Below the pieces are notes generated by a model. That model did no database searches. It saw only the letters and a list, made by a program, of their open reading frames with translations, and was not told where the DNA came from. The position numbers and the translations under genes are program-made. Shown one piece after another: positions 21,714 through 31,251 of a DNA stretch of 64,000 bases (its first letter is position 1; every line of letters starts with the position of its first letter). The stretch spans positions 1-64,000 of the forward strand of contig NZ_CAMFIA010000014.1 in the NCBI RefSeq assembly GCF_945952405.1, in the 5' to 3' direction. The stretch is from an uncultured Stenotrophomonas sp. (GTDB taxonomy: Bacteria; Pseudomonadota; Gammaproteobacteria; Xanthomonadales; Xanthomonadaceae).

Positions 21714-22109
21714 ATGAGTTACGACATGATGGTGTTCGAGGCCAGCGCGGCCCCGCGCGAGGTCGCGGCGTTCATCGCCTGGTTCGAGAAGCAGACGCAG
21801 TGGAACGAACGTCACGAGTACGACGACCCGGCAGTCAGCAGCCCGGCGCTGCAGGCCTGGTTCACTGAGATGGCGCGGGAATTCCCGCCGCTGAACGGCC
21901 CGCTGAGCAACGACGATGACGACCGTGCCGAGGTGACCGAGTACAGCATCGGCCGCCAGGTGATCTACGGCGCGTTCGCGTACTCGGTGGCCGAGCGTGC
22001 GCACGGGCGGGTACAGGACCTGGCCGAGAAGCACGGCGTGGGCTTCTTCGATGTCAGTGCGGACGAAGCGGCGATCGTGTTCCCGGATGGCCTGGTGCTG
22101 ATCGCGTAG
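21714..22109 (+). CDS. Conserved hypothetical protein
   Basis: 131 residues, acidic, no signal peptide or membrane helix. It starts SYDMMVFEASAAPREVAAF and contains WFEKQTQWNERHEYDDP and VGFFDVSADEAAIVFPDG. It looks like a cytoplasmic alpha/beta protein I cannot place. The ATG at 21714 has AGGA eight bases upstream. It may be the last member of the efflux transcription unit (61 bases downstream), or independent. It is convergent with recD across a strong palindrome. Confidence 0.65.
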   Translation: MSYDMMVFEASAAPREVAAFIAWFEKQTQWNERHEYDDPAVSSPALQAWFTEMAREFPPLNGPLSNDDDDRAEVTEYSIGRQVIYGAFAYSVAERAHGRVQDLAEKHGVGFFDVSADEAAIVFPDGLVLIA

Positions 22110-22118
22110 ATGCATGGC

Positions 22119-22163
22119 CCGGGGTCAGATCCGTTTTCCCGGGGAAAACGGATCTGACCCCGG
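22119..22163. repeat. Perfect 22-bp-arm palindrome of the GGGGTCAGATCC type
   Basis: CCGGGGTCAGATCCGTTTTCCC is followed by one base and then its exact reverse complement. It lies between the convergent hypothetical gene and recD. The same GGGGTCAGA end-motif occurs again near 48607 and 48643, so this is a dispersed family distinct from SMAG. As RNA it forms a long hairpin from either strand and may stop or protect transcripts (inference). Confidence 0.85.
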
Positions 22164-22172
22164 ATCTGGCGA

Positions 22173-24053
22173 TCAGAACAACGTGCCCTGCAGCGTGGGC
22201 TGTTCGCTGCGTGGCGGCGGTTCGGCCAGCGCTTCGGCACCCAGCCGCCAGGCCAGGCCCCCCAGGCGGCTGGCGTGGCGCTTCAGTGCCGACTGCAGCA
22301 CCTCGGCACTGCCGGCCACGTGCAGGACCTGGCGGGCGCGGGTCAGCCCGGTATAGACCAGCTCGCGCGACAGCACGCGGCTGTCCTGCCGCGGCAGCTG
22401 CAACCACACTTCGTCGAACTCCGAGCCCTGCGCCTTGTGCACCGTCATCGCGAAGGCGCTTTCATGCGCCGGCAATGCGGCCGGGTGGAAGGCGCGCGGT
22501 TGATCGACGCTGTCGCCGGCGAACCAGGCCACCATCGCACCGCTGCCATCACGCAGGCAGATACCGATATCGCCATTGAACAGGCGGTGCCGGTAGCTGT
22601 TTTCGGTGATCAGCAACAGGCGCCCCTGGAAGTAGCCCGGCGTGGTACCGGCCAGCAGCTGTTCGATGCGGCTGTTGAGGCCGCGCGCACCCTGCGGGCC
22701 TTCACGCAGCGCGGTCAGCACGCGCAGGCGACCAGCCTGCTGCAACGCCTGCACCGGGTCGGCGGCGTCGGCCAGCGCGCGCCAGTGATCGAGCAGGTGC
22801 TCGCGCTGGCCACGCAGGGGATCGGCCTCGCCCTCGTGGAACTGCACGCCGGCCAGTCCGCCCGCACGCAGCAGCCGCAGTGCGCTGGCACTGTCACCCT
22901 CGCGCACGGCATGCGCCAGCGGTGCCAGGTCCAGTGCCGCGCTCTGCCGGTAACCGCGCTGCAGCTGCACGCGACGGCCGGCGAAGGCACGCGCTGTGGC
23001 CTGCGGCTGCAACGTGGCCGCAGCCAGCAGCCCTTGCAGGGCGTGGGCATCGTCGGCGCGGGTGCCGATGCCATCGCCGCTGGCACGCAGGATCGCGCTG
23101 AGCACGTCGCCGGCCTCAACCGAGGGCAGCTGGTCGGGGTCGCCGAGCAGGATCAGGCGGGTGCCACTGGCGATCGCATCGACCAGCTTGGCCATCATCG
23201 GCAGATCGATCATCGAGGCTTCGTCGACCACCACTACATCCACCGGCAGCGGGTTGTCGGCGTGATGGCGGAAGCGCGGTGAATCGGGAATCACCCCGAG
23301 CAGGCGATGCAGGGTGGTGCCGGTGGCAGGCAATGCGGCGCACAGCGCCGGGTCCAGGCCCTCCTGCTGCAGGCGCTGCACGGCCAGGCGCAGGCTCTCG
23401 GCCATGCGCTCGGCGGCACGCCCGGTGGGTGCGGCCAGCGCCACCCTGGGCAGCGGCTGGCGGGCCTGCAGGGCCTGCGCGGCGAGCAGCAGCAACAGGC
23501 GTGCGATGGTGGTGGTCTTGCCGGTACCGGGGCCGCCGGTGACCAGCGCCAACGGATGGCGCAGCGTCACGCCGGCCGCACGTGCCTGGTGGTCCTCGCT
23601 GTCGCGGGCCTGCGGGAACAGGCGCGAGAACAGCGGCGCCAGCGCGGCCAAGTCCGGCGGCGGCAGCGGATGCCGGCCGATGCGTTGCAGGCCGGCCGCC
23701 AGCTGGCGTTCGTACTCGCGATAGCGCCGCAGGTAGAGCAGGCCGTTCTCCAGCACCAGCGGCGCATCGGCAGCAACCGCCTCCGGCTGCTCCGGCGTGG
23801 CCACCCAGGGCGACGCGCGCAGCTGTTGCAGCCACTGCTGCGGGTCAGGCAGCAGCGGTTCCCCTTCCAGCAGGCGTTGCGGCTGCGCCGGATCGAAACC
23901 GGCATGGCCCTGCGACACCGCCAGCGATGCCAGGGCGGCGGCCAACGCCACGTTGTCCGGAGTATCCTCGCGCAGCCGCTGCAGGCTGGTGGCCAGGGCG
24001 TGGTCGAGGGTGCGCAGCTGGCCCTTCTGGTACAGCTCCTTCAGCAGGCTCAT
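22173..24053 (-). CDS. recD: Exodeoxyribonuclease V alpha subunit RecD
   Basis: 626 residues (E. coli 608). Walker A GGPGTGKTT (173-181), VVVDEASMIDLPMMAKL, GDPDQLPSVEAG, and near the C terminus TVHKAQGSEFDEVWL and LVYTGLTRARQ are superfamily 1B helicase motifs. It is the 5'-3' helicase of RecBCD, which processes double-strand breaks. The ATG at 24053 overlaps the recB stop (ATGA); the longer open frame to 24386 runs inside recB and is not used. Confidence 0.94.
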   Translation of the reverse strand: MSLLKELYQKGQLRTLDHALATSLQRLREDTPDNVALAAALASLAVSQGHAGFDPAQPQRLLEGEPLLPDPQQWLQQLRASPWVATPEQPEAVAADAPLVLENGLLYLRRYREYERQLAAGLQRIGRHPLPPPDLAALAPLFSRLFPQARDSEDHQARAAGVTLRHPLALVTGGPGTGKTTTIARLLLLLAAQALQARQPLPRVALAAPTGRAAERMAESLRLAVQRLQQEGLDPALCAALPATGTTLHRLLGVIPDSPRFRHHADNPLPVDVVVVDEASMIDLPMMAKLVDAIASGTRLILLGDPDQLPSVEAGDVLSAILRASGDGIGTRADDAHALQGLLAAATLQPQATARAFAGRRVQLQRGYRQSAALDLAPLAHAVREGDSASALRLLRAGGLAGVQFHEGEADPLRGQREHLLDHWRALADAADPVQALQQAGRLRVLTALREGPQGARGLNSRIEQLLAGTTPGYFQGRLLLITENSYRHRLFNGDIGICLRDGSGAMVAWFAGDSVDQPRAFHPAALPAHESAFAMTVHKAQGSEFDEVWLQLPRQDSRVLSRELVYTGLTRARQVLHVAGSAEVLQSALKRHASRLGGLAWRLGAEALAEPPPRSEQPTLQGTLF

Positions 24054-27000
24054 GCGCTGGCTCCACGGGCACGCGCGGCCAGTTCGGCCTGGGCCTGTTC
24101 GCCACCGGCGAACAAGGCATCCAGCGCATCCACCAGCGCCAACGGGAAACGATCCACATGCACGCCGTTGCCGGCCGCATCCAGGCCGCGGCAGAACAGG
24201 TAGCGGATCCCGCCCATGTCGCGCTCGTAGTCGTAGCCCGCGCCAAGGCGGAAGCGCAGCCAGCGATGCAGGGCCACGGTGTAGATCAGCGCCTGCAGGT
24301 CGTACTCGCTGTGGCGCATGGCAACGGCCAGCAGGTCCGGGCTGTAGCCGGGCAGGCGGTTGGATTTGTAGTCGAGCACGTACCAACGGCCATCGCGCAC
24401 GTAGGTCAGGTCGATCATGCCGGTCATCAGCCCTTCCAGCCGGCGCCGCTGGCCGAAGCCGCGGCGCGCACTGGACACGCCATGGGCGTGCAGGACCTGC
24501 AGCAGCGCCGGCACGGCGGTCGCCTCGATGGCGAAGTGGAAGTCGATTTCGGCGCGGCGCTCGCCTTCAGCCAGGCTGTGCAGCGCACCGCCTTCGGGCA
24601 GCGGCACGGTCAGCGTATGGCCGACCAGCGGCACCAGCACGGCCACCCCCTCGTCCAGGTCGGCGTCGGCATAGCCTTCGTCGTGCAGGGCCTTGCGCAG
24701 CACCTGGGCCTGCCCGTCCGGCGCCTGCTGGCCCGGCTGCCAGTCGGCCCAGGCGGCGAAGTCGACGTTCTCCATCGCTTCGTGCAGCACGTTGCCGAAT
24801 CGGCTGCCCATGAAGCGCGGATCGATCGGTGCAGCGTCTTCGGCAGCCGCGGGCTCCGGCAGCGCCGGTTCCAGCGGCAGCTCGGGGCCGGCAGGTTCGT
24901 CGGCGGCCGGCGCCGGAAGTTCGGTGGCGGCCGCTTCGATATCGCTGCCGGCGCCGGCGTCGGCATGCGCCAGCTGGGTGAAGCTGTACACCCACCAGTC
25001 GTGCGGCACGCGCCGGGTCAGCGCGCGCACCGCCGGCAGCTCGCCTTCCACTTCCGCGGCAAGCGGCGGCAGCTCGGCACCGGCCTCGCCGTCGTCGACG
25101 TGTACATCAGCGTGCGTACGCAGCGCCTGCAGGTCGCCCAGCAGGGGCGCCAAGCGGGTGCGGCCGAGCCCGGCGAGATCGCCAACGGCGATCCACAGCG
25201 CGTGCTCGGCACGGGTGAGGCCGACATACAGCAGGCGCGCATCCTCGGCGCGCTGCTCGCGGTCGCGCTGGCTGCTGGCACTTTCCCAGGCCTCGTCGCG
25301 GTCCAGCTTCCAGTGCAGCTGGCGCTGCCCACCGACGTGCACGGTGCAGTGCGATGCGGTGTTCGGTGCGCCGCCGTCGATGCCGATGAAGGGCAGGAAC
25401 ACCAGCGGGTACTCCAGGCCCTTGCTCTTGTGCAGGGTGATGATCTGCACGCGGCGCGCATCCGATTCCAGGCGCAGCAGCTGCTGCTCGTCGTCCTGGT
25501 CGGCGCTGGCCATCTGCCCCTGCAGCCAGTCCAGCAGGCCATGCATGCCCAGCGCCTGCGCCGAGGCCTCCTGCAGCAGTTCGCCCAGCTGCAGGTAATT
25601 GGTCAGCCGGCGCTCGCCGTCGATCAGCGCGAGCAGGCGCTCACCCTGTTCGGCACAGACGTCGGCGATGACCGCGAACGGGCCGCCGCGTTGCCAGCGC
25701 TCGCGCCAGTGCAGCAGCTGCGTCTGGAAACCGCGCTGCAGATCTCCTTCATGCTCCATCGCCGCGATCGCACTCGCGCGCTGGCCGAGCAGCACGCTGG
25801 CCAGCGCGGCACGCAGGCGGCCCTCGTCGGCCGGCTGCAGCAGCGCCAGCAACAACGCACGCAGGTCGCGCGCCTCGCTGGTGGCGAACAGGCTCTGCTT
25901 GCCGGCCGCCACCGCCGGAATGCCGACCGCCGCCAGCGCGCGCTGCACCAGGGTGGCCTCACGGTGCGAGCGCACCAGTACCGCGATGTCACCCGGCTGC
26001 AGCGGCCGCCCGCGCAGCACGGCACGACCGGCGCGTGCATCCACCAGGGTCTGGTGGATCGCGGCCACGCAGGCCCGGGTCGCGGCCTCGCGCGAGGCAT
26101 CGGCGCCCATCGCCTTGTCGCCGCCACTGCGCAGCACGCGCAGGGTCAGCGCCGCGGCCGCCTGGCCGTCGCGCAGGTAGTCGTCATCCCTGCGCACGCC
26201 GCCGGGACGCACCGGCTCGAACTGGATGTCGCGTTCGAGGAACGCCTCCTCGCCGCCGTTGTCGTACAGCGCCTGCAGCGCACGCAGCACTGCCGGGCGT
26301 GAACGGAAGTTCTGGTCCAGCGCCGGTGCCTGCTGCGCCGCCTGCTTGGCCTTCAGGTAGGTGTGGATGTCGCCACCGCGGAAACCGTAGATCGCCTGCT
26401 TGGGGTCACCAATCAGGAACAGGGCCGGTGCCAGGCCCAGCTCGCGCACCTCCGGCGAATCACCGAAGACGGTGTTGAAGATGCCCCATTGGCGGTCGTC
26501 GGTGTCCTGGAACTCGTCGACCAGCGCGATGCGGTACTGCGCGCGCAGCTGCTTGACCAGCAGCTGCCGCTGCGCCCCCTCCAGGGCCAACGCCACGCCA
26601 TCGATCAGGTCGTCGTAGGTCTGTACCCGGCGCGTGCGTTTCAGCGCCTGCAGGCGCTGGCGGGCCTCCTCGCGCAGGGCGTGCAGGAAGTTCAGCGCGG
26701 TGCCGCGCAGCCAGGCCTCGCGCTCGGCCAGCAGCGTGACATAGCGCGCCAACGGTGCCTGCAATGGCGAAGACGGTGTGCGATCGGGGAATTTCTTGTT
26801 GGTCTTGTCGGCCAGCACCTCCGGCAGCAGCGCCGGCAGGCGCTCGCTGGCCAGCAACTCGCGCGGATCGGCGCGCCCGGCCCAGGCCAGCAGTTGCCGG
26901 CCCAGCGGATGCAGCCAGCCCAGCTTGTAGGACACCCCGTTGATCCACTTGTTGTCGACCGCATCGCAGAGGTCGATGAAGAACTGCTCGCCATGCTCGC

Positions 27001-27727
27001 GCACGCTTGCCGACAGTGCTTCCGCCGCGCTCTGCAACGCCGGGTGCGGATCGGCCAGCGCCACCGGCTGCGGCAATGGATGCAGCGGGGGTGCGGCCAG
27101 CAGCGCGCGCAGGTCGGCGGCCAGTGCATCCGGGCTGGACCACAGCCAGGTGAGCGGCTCCAGCGTGGCCGGGTCATTGGCGTGCACGCGCCACAGGTCG
27201 GCCGCCAGTTCCTCCAGCAGTTCGCGGTCGCTGGCCAGCAGCTCCGGCGGATCGAAGGTATGGCCGCTTTCCAGCGCGTGTTCGCGCAGTACGCGGGTGC
27301 AGAATCCATGGATGGTGAAGATCGCGGCCAGGTCGATCTCGTCGGCGGCCACCTGCAGCCGGCGCTTCAGTGCCGCCGCGCTCTCGTTGCCCGCCTGCAG
27401 GTGGCGCTGCAGCACCTCGCGGGTCAGCCGTAGATCCGGCGCTTCATCCTCGCCCGGTTCCAGATCGACCAGGCGCGCGGCCAGCGCCAGCCGCTCGCGG
27501 ATGCGCTTGCGCAGCTCCTGGGTGGCGGCATCGGTAAAGGTCACCGCCAGGATCTGGCCGATGCGCAGGCCCTGCTCCACCACCAGCCGGGTGAACAGCG
27601 TAGCCAGGGTGAAGGTCTTGCCGGTGCCGGCGCTGGCCTCGATCAGGCGGATGCCGTCCAGCGGCAGGGCCAGGTAGGGATCGCCGGCCATGCGCTGGAT
27701 TCCCTCGTCTGCGATGGCGGTGTTCAT
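24050..27727 (-). CDS. recB: Exodeoxyribonuclease V beta subunit RecB
   Basis: 1225 residues (E. coli 1180). Walker A ASAGTGKTFTL (31-41), DEFQDTDDRQW and GDPKQAIYGFRGGDI are UvrD-type helicase motifs; the C-terminal nuclease has GMIDLTYVRDGRWY then LDYKSNR (about 1104-1120), the Asp-Asp-Lys metal site that cuts DNA, and YDLQALIYTVALHRWL. RecB is the 3'-5' helicase and only nuclease of the complex and loads RecA after Chi. Its start overlaps the recC stop by four bases. Confidence 0.95.
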   Translation of the reverse strand: MNTAIADEGIQRMAGDPYLALPLDGIRLIEASAGTGKTFTLATLFTRLVVEQGLRIGQILAVTFTDAATQELRKRIRERLALAARLVDLEPGEDEAPDLRLTREVLQRHLQAGNESAAALKRRLQVAADEIDLAAIFTIHGFCTRVLREHALESGHTFDPPELLASDRELLEELAADLWRVHANDPATLEPLTWLWSSPDALAADLRALLAAPPLHPLPQPVALADPHPALQSAAEALSASVREHGEQFFIDLCDAVDNKWINGVSYKLGWLHPLGRQLLAWAGRADPRELLASERLPALLPEVLADKTNKKFPDRTPSSPLQAPLARYVTLLAEREAWLRGTALNFLHALREEARQRLQALKRTRRVQTYDDLIDGVALALEGAQRQLLVKQLRAQYRIALVDEFQDTDDRQWGIFNTVFGDSPEVRELGLAPALFLIGDPKQAIYGFRGGDIHTYLKAKQAAQQAPALDQNFRSRPAVLRALQALYDNGGEEAFLERDIQFEPVRPGGVRRDDDYLRDGQAAAALTLRVLRSGGDKAMGADASREAATRACVAAIHQTLVDARAGRAVLRGRPLQPGDIAVLVRSHREATLVQRALAAVGIPAVAAGKQSLFATSEARDLRALLLALLQPADEGRLRAALASVLLGQRASAIAAMEHEGDLQRGFQTQLLHWRERWQRGGPFAVIADVCAEQGERLLALIDGERRLTNYLQLGELLQEASAQALGMHGLLDWLQGQMASADQDDEQQLLRLESDARRVQIITLHKSKGLEYPLVFLPFIGIDGGAPNTASHCTVHVGGQRQLHWKLDRDEAWESASSQRDREQRAEDARLLYVGLTRAEHALWIAVGDLAGLGRTRLAPLLGDLQALRTHADVHVDDGEAGAELPPLAAEVEGELPAVRALTRRVPHDWWVYSFTQLAHADAGAGSDIEAAATELPAPAADEPAGPELPLEPALPEPAAAEDAAPIDPRFMGSRFGNVLHEAMENVDFAAWADWQPGQQAPDGQAQVLRKALHDEGYADADLDEGVAVLVPLVGHTLTVPLPEGGALHSLAEGERRAEIDFHFAIEATAVPALLQVLHAHGVSSARRGFGQRRRLEGLMTGMIDLTYVRDGRWYVLDYKSNRLPGYSPDLLAVAMRHSEYDLQALIYTVALHRWLRFRLGAGYDYERDMGGIRYLFCRGLDAAGNGVHVDRFPLALVDALDALFAGGEQAQAELAARARGASA

Positions 27728-30700
27728 GCGCTGCCCTCCTGCACGGCTTCGGCGCCCAGGCTGCGGCCTTCGCGCACGGCGCTGAAGACCACCTGGCTGT
27801 TGCGCAGCAGGTCGGCATAGCTGGCGTCGGTGGCGAACGGGTCGGCACCGCGCAGCAGCAGCTGCCAGGCGTCACTGCTGGCTTCACCCCAGCTGCGATC
27901 GCTGCCATGCCATTGCTTCCAGCCTTCGCTGCGCTGCTTGTCGCCGGTCGTGCTGTACAGCACCCAGCCGGTATACGGGGCAAAACGCAGCGGTTCGCGC
28001 AGGCCGCGCTGGCGCAGCTGCAGCAGCGCGCGCAGCGCGGCGCGTGCGCTGGCAGCGCTCAACGCAGGCAGCACATGCGGGCCGGGCCCGGCATCACCAC
28101 CATCGTGGAACTGCACCAGCGGCAGCGCGTCGCCGGCGGCGTTGGCCAATAGCCAATCCAGGCCCTGGCGGATCACCGCATTGCCATTGAGGGTGCCGGC
28201 ACGCAGGCGCACCAGCCCTTCGGGATGCCGGTCGGCCACCCGGCCATGCAGGCGCACACCGTCGATCTCCACCTCATAGCGGCGGCTTTCCAGCGGTTCG
28301 CCCTGCATCCAGGCCAGCAGCGCGCTGGCATAGGGACGCGTCTTCAGCTGTTCGGCTTCGAACTGGCGCTGGCCCAGCGCGCCGGACGGCAGCAGGCCAC
28401 GGGCGCGCAGGCGCGGGTACAGCGGTTCGGTATCGCCGGTGAGCGTGGCGCGTACGACAGCCGCCTGCACACTGCGCTTTTCCGGGCCGCGCGACGACAG
28501 CACCAGCGGCTCCAGGTCGTCGGCCTCCTCCACTTCATCGGCCAGGCGCAGGCCCAGCGACTGCGCCAGGAACTGCCCGGCCGGGTCACACAGGAAACGG
28601 CGCAGCGTATCGAGTGCGAGCTCATCCTCCACCACGTCGTCGCGCGGTGGCGGCAACGGTGCATCGAACCAGGGCAGCAGACCGCCGCGCTGGCCGGTAA
28701 GGCGGCCCGCCGCCGGATGCCACTGCCGGCGATAGCTGAAACGGCGCGGATCGCCATCGCCGAACGCTGCCGGCGAGAACGGCTGCAGCGCGTGGCGCAC
28801 GATGAACCCTGCGCTGGCGGCAGCGGGATCGCGGTGGTACACGGCGGCGGCATCGATCAGTTCGCTGACCAGTACCGACGGCTCGCGCACGCTGCCATCG
28901 CGCGGATCGGCACCGAGGTAGCTGAGATAGAACACATCCTGCGCGGCGGCGAACAGCTGCAGGAACAGGAAGCGGTCGTCCTCGCGGGTGGAGCGGTCGC
29001 CCGGACGGCGGCGCGGGGTGTCCAGCTCGGCGGTGAGCTGGTTGAGGCCGGCGGCCGGGTCGCGCCGCGGGAAATCACCATCATTGAGGCCGAGCACGCA
29101 GATCACCCGGAACGGCAGCAGGCGCATCGGCACCATGCGGCCGAAGCTGATGCCACCGGTCAGCAGCGGTGCGCGGGTGTCGGCTTCGCCCAGCGCGCCG
29201 GCGAAGTGCGCGCGCACCACCTCGGGCGGCACGCCCTGCTCGAAGCCGGCCTTGCCGGCATCTTCGGCGAACTGGTTGAGCAGCTTGCGCAGGCGCTCCA
29301 GTGCGCGCTGGCTGTTGGGCGAGCTGGGTGCGGTCGGCAGCAGCGCTTCCAGCAGCGACAGCAGGCGCTGGCGCCACTGTGCGGGAGTCAGCAGCTCGCC
29401 GAGGCGGCGCTGGTAGATGGCCAGCACGCGCAGCAGGCGCAGCAGCCGGTCCAGCGCGTCCAGCGCGCCCCCTTCCAGTTCGATCCACGGTGCCACGCCG
29501 GCCAGGTCGGCCTCGCTGCCGGTGGCGTGGCCGAGCACCAGCCGGTCCAGCGCGAACTGCCAGGTGTAGGCATCGTCGGCCGGTGCCTGGTGCTGGTCGC
29601 GGTGCCTGGCATCCAGCCCCCAGCGCGCACCGGCCTGCTGCAGCCAGCCATGCAGGCGGTCGAAATCCACTGCTTCCAGGCCCGCCGCTTCGGCCAGCGG
29701 GGCACTGGCCAGCAGGTCCAGCACTTCGTTCAGGCCGAAGCGCGAGACCGGCAGGCCCAGCAGGTGCACGAACACATCGGCCAGCGGCTCTCCCGCCAGC
29801 GGGCTGCTGTCGGCCAGTGCATACGGAATGTGCTCCTCGTCGCCGCCACGGCCACCGAACACCGCTTCCAGGTACGGCACGTAGGGATCGATGTCCGGTG
29901 CCAGCACGGCGATCTCGCGTGCCTGCAGCGGCGGGTCGAAGCGCGGGTCCTGCAGCAGGCTGCGCAGCTGGTCGTGCAGCACCTGCAGCTCACGCAGGCG
30001 GGTATGGCAGGCATGCACCTGCAGGCTCGGGTCGCCGCCGTGCAGGCCGTCGCGCAGCTCGCCGGAAGGCAGCGCGCGGCGGTGGAACAGGTCGCGCTGC
30101 AGCCGATGCAGCAGGCTGTCGGACAGGCCGCCTTCGGCCATCGTCGGCCGGGTGTCCTGTTCCGGATCGGAGTACGCGGCGATCTCGCCGGCCGGGTGCA
30201 CCACTTCGTAGCTGCCCAGCACCGCCATGAAGTCGCGGCCGGCCGCGCCCCAGGCTTCCAGCAGGCGGTTCTCGCCGGCCGCTTCACCGAATGGATCGGG
30301 GGCGCCACTGCGCAGGCGCTCGGCCAGGGTCTGCAGGTCGCCCCAGTACGACTGCACCGGGGTGGGCATGTAGAAGTGCAGCTCGCCCACCCGCGCCTGG
30401 GTGGCCATCACCCGCAGCACGTCGGGCGAGATGTTGAGCGTTGCGAACGCGGACATGCGCAGCGGCAAGCCCTGCGGCAACGGCTGGCCAGCGCCTTCGA
30501 AGCGGTCCAGGTACTCCTGGATGCGACGCGCACGGTAGTCGTGGCCGTGGGTGACGGCGCGCCACAGGATCGCCTGCGGATCGGCCGGATCGGCGCCGGC
30601 CGCCCAGCGCAGCAACCAGTCACGGCGCCAGGCCTGGTACTTCTCGAACACCGAGGCCAGCTCGCCGGCCAACGCCCAGGGCTTCAGGGCGTCGGCACCG

Positions 30701-31068
30701 GCAAGGTAGGACTGCAGCGCACGCATCGGCGGCTGCGCCAGCAGGGCCGGATCGCGCAGTGCCTGGTACAGCTTCCAGTGCAGGCCGGCGGCATCCAGGT
30801 CGTCCTGCTCGCCGCTGACGTTGGCCTTCAGCGCGCGCGCCACGAACTCGCCCGGGGTGAGGAATTCCAGGTTGGCGGCGACACCGAATTCGGCCGCCAG
30901 TGTCGCTTGCAGCCAACGCCGCATCGCCACCTGCGGGATCAGCACCACCTCCGGTGCCAACAGCGGCTGGCCGGCGACGGGCGCGCGCACGTTGCGTGCC
31001 AGCAGCGCGGCCAGCACGTCCAGGGAGTTGGAATGGTAGAGGCGGAAATCGCTGCCTGGGTCACTCAT
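27724..31068 (-). CDS. recC: Exodeoxyribonuclease V gamma subunit RecC
   Basis: 1114 residues (E. coli 1122). It begins FRLYHSNSLDVLAALLA, continues with PQVAMRRWLQATLAAEFGVAAN, and later has RVICVLGLNDGDFPRRD, the usual RecC landmarks. RecC recognises Chi and holds the complex together. It is the first gene of recC-recB-recD, all joined by ATGA overlaps. Two adjacent ATGs (31071 and 31068) are both possible; the ribosome site is weak. The long open frame on the opposite strand (28225-31242) is an artefact of GC-rich codon use. It is divergent from mlaF over about 180 bases. Confidence 0.94.
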   Translation of the reverse strand: MSDPGSDFRLYHSNSLDVLAALLARNVRAPVAGQPLLAPEVVLIPQVAMRRWLQATLAAEFGVAANLEFLTPGEFVARALKANVSGEQDDLDAAGLHWKLYQALRDPALLAQPPMRALQSYLAGADALKPWALAGELASVFEKYQAWRRDWLLRWAAGADPADPQAILWRAVTHGHDYRARRIQEYLDRFEGAGQPLPQGLPLRMSAFATLNISPDVLRVMATQARVGELHFYMPTPVQSYWGDLQTLAERLRSGAPDPFGEAAGENRLLEAWGAAGRDFMAVLGSYEVVHPAGEIAAYSDPEQDTRPTMAEGGLSDSLLHRLQRDLFHRRALPSGELRDGLHGGDPSLQVHACHTRLRELQVLHDQLRSLLQDPRFDPPLQAREIAVLAPDIDPYVPYLEAVFGGRGGDEEHIPYALADSSPLAGEPLADVFVHLLGLPVSRFGLNEVLDLLASAPLAEAAGLEAVDFDRLHGWLQQAGARWGLDARHRDQHQAPADDAYTWQFALDRLVLGHATGSEADLAGVAPWIELEGGALDALDRLLRLLRVLAIYQRRLGELLTPAQWRQRLLSLLEALLPTAPSSPNSQRALERLRKLLNQFAEDAGKAGFEQGVPPEVVRAHFAGALGEADTRAPLLTGGISFGRMVPMRLLPFRVICVLGLNDGDFPRRDPAAGLNQLTAELDTPRRRPGDRSTREDDRFLFLQLFAAAQDVFYLSYLGADPRDGSVREPSVLVSELIDAAAVYHRDPAAASAGFIVRHALQPFSPAAFGDGDPRRFSYRRQWHPAAGRLTGQRGGLLPWFDAPLPPPRDDVVEDELALDTLRRFLCDPAGQFLAQSLGLRLADEVEEADDLEPLVLSSRGPEKRSVQAAVVRATLTGDTEPLYPRLRARGLLPSGALGQRQFEAEQLKTRPYASALLAWMQGEPLESRRYEVEIDGVRLHGRVADRHPEGLVRLRAGTLNGNAVIRQGLDWLLANAAGDALPLVQFHDGGDAGPGPHVLPALSAASARAALRALLQLRQRGLREPLRFAPYTGWVLYSTTGDKQRSEGWKQWHGSDRSWGEASSDAWQLLLRGADPFATDASYADLLRNSQVVFSAVREGRSLGAEAVQEGSA

Positions 31069-31251
31069 CATGCACAGTGTGCAGCAGCGCAGGCAGTATT
31101 CAATGGCCGGACCATTACCGGTACGGATTGTTCCGGGCAACCGGCCGATTGTCCCGGCCTGGCCCGGTTCCCGCCGTGCCACAATACTGCACCGTCCAGT
31201 CTGCTTATGTTCAGCCGACGGGCCCGATCCTTCGATGTCTAAAAAACGTTA

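Noticed and set aside
28225..31242. Open frame of 1005 codons opposite recC
   Set aside because: It lies fully antisense to recC, has repetitive Gln/Arg/Gly composition and no domain; long shadow frames are expected in DNA this GC-rich. The same applies to the frames at 23582-26302 (+) and 18512-21439 (-).
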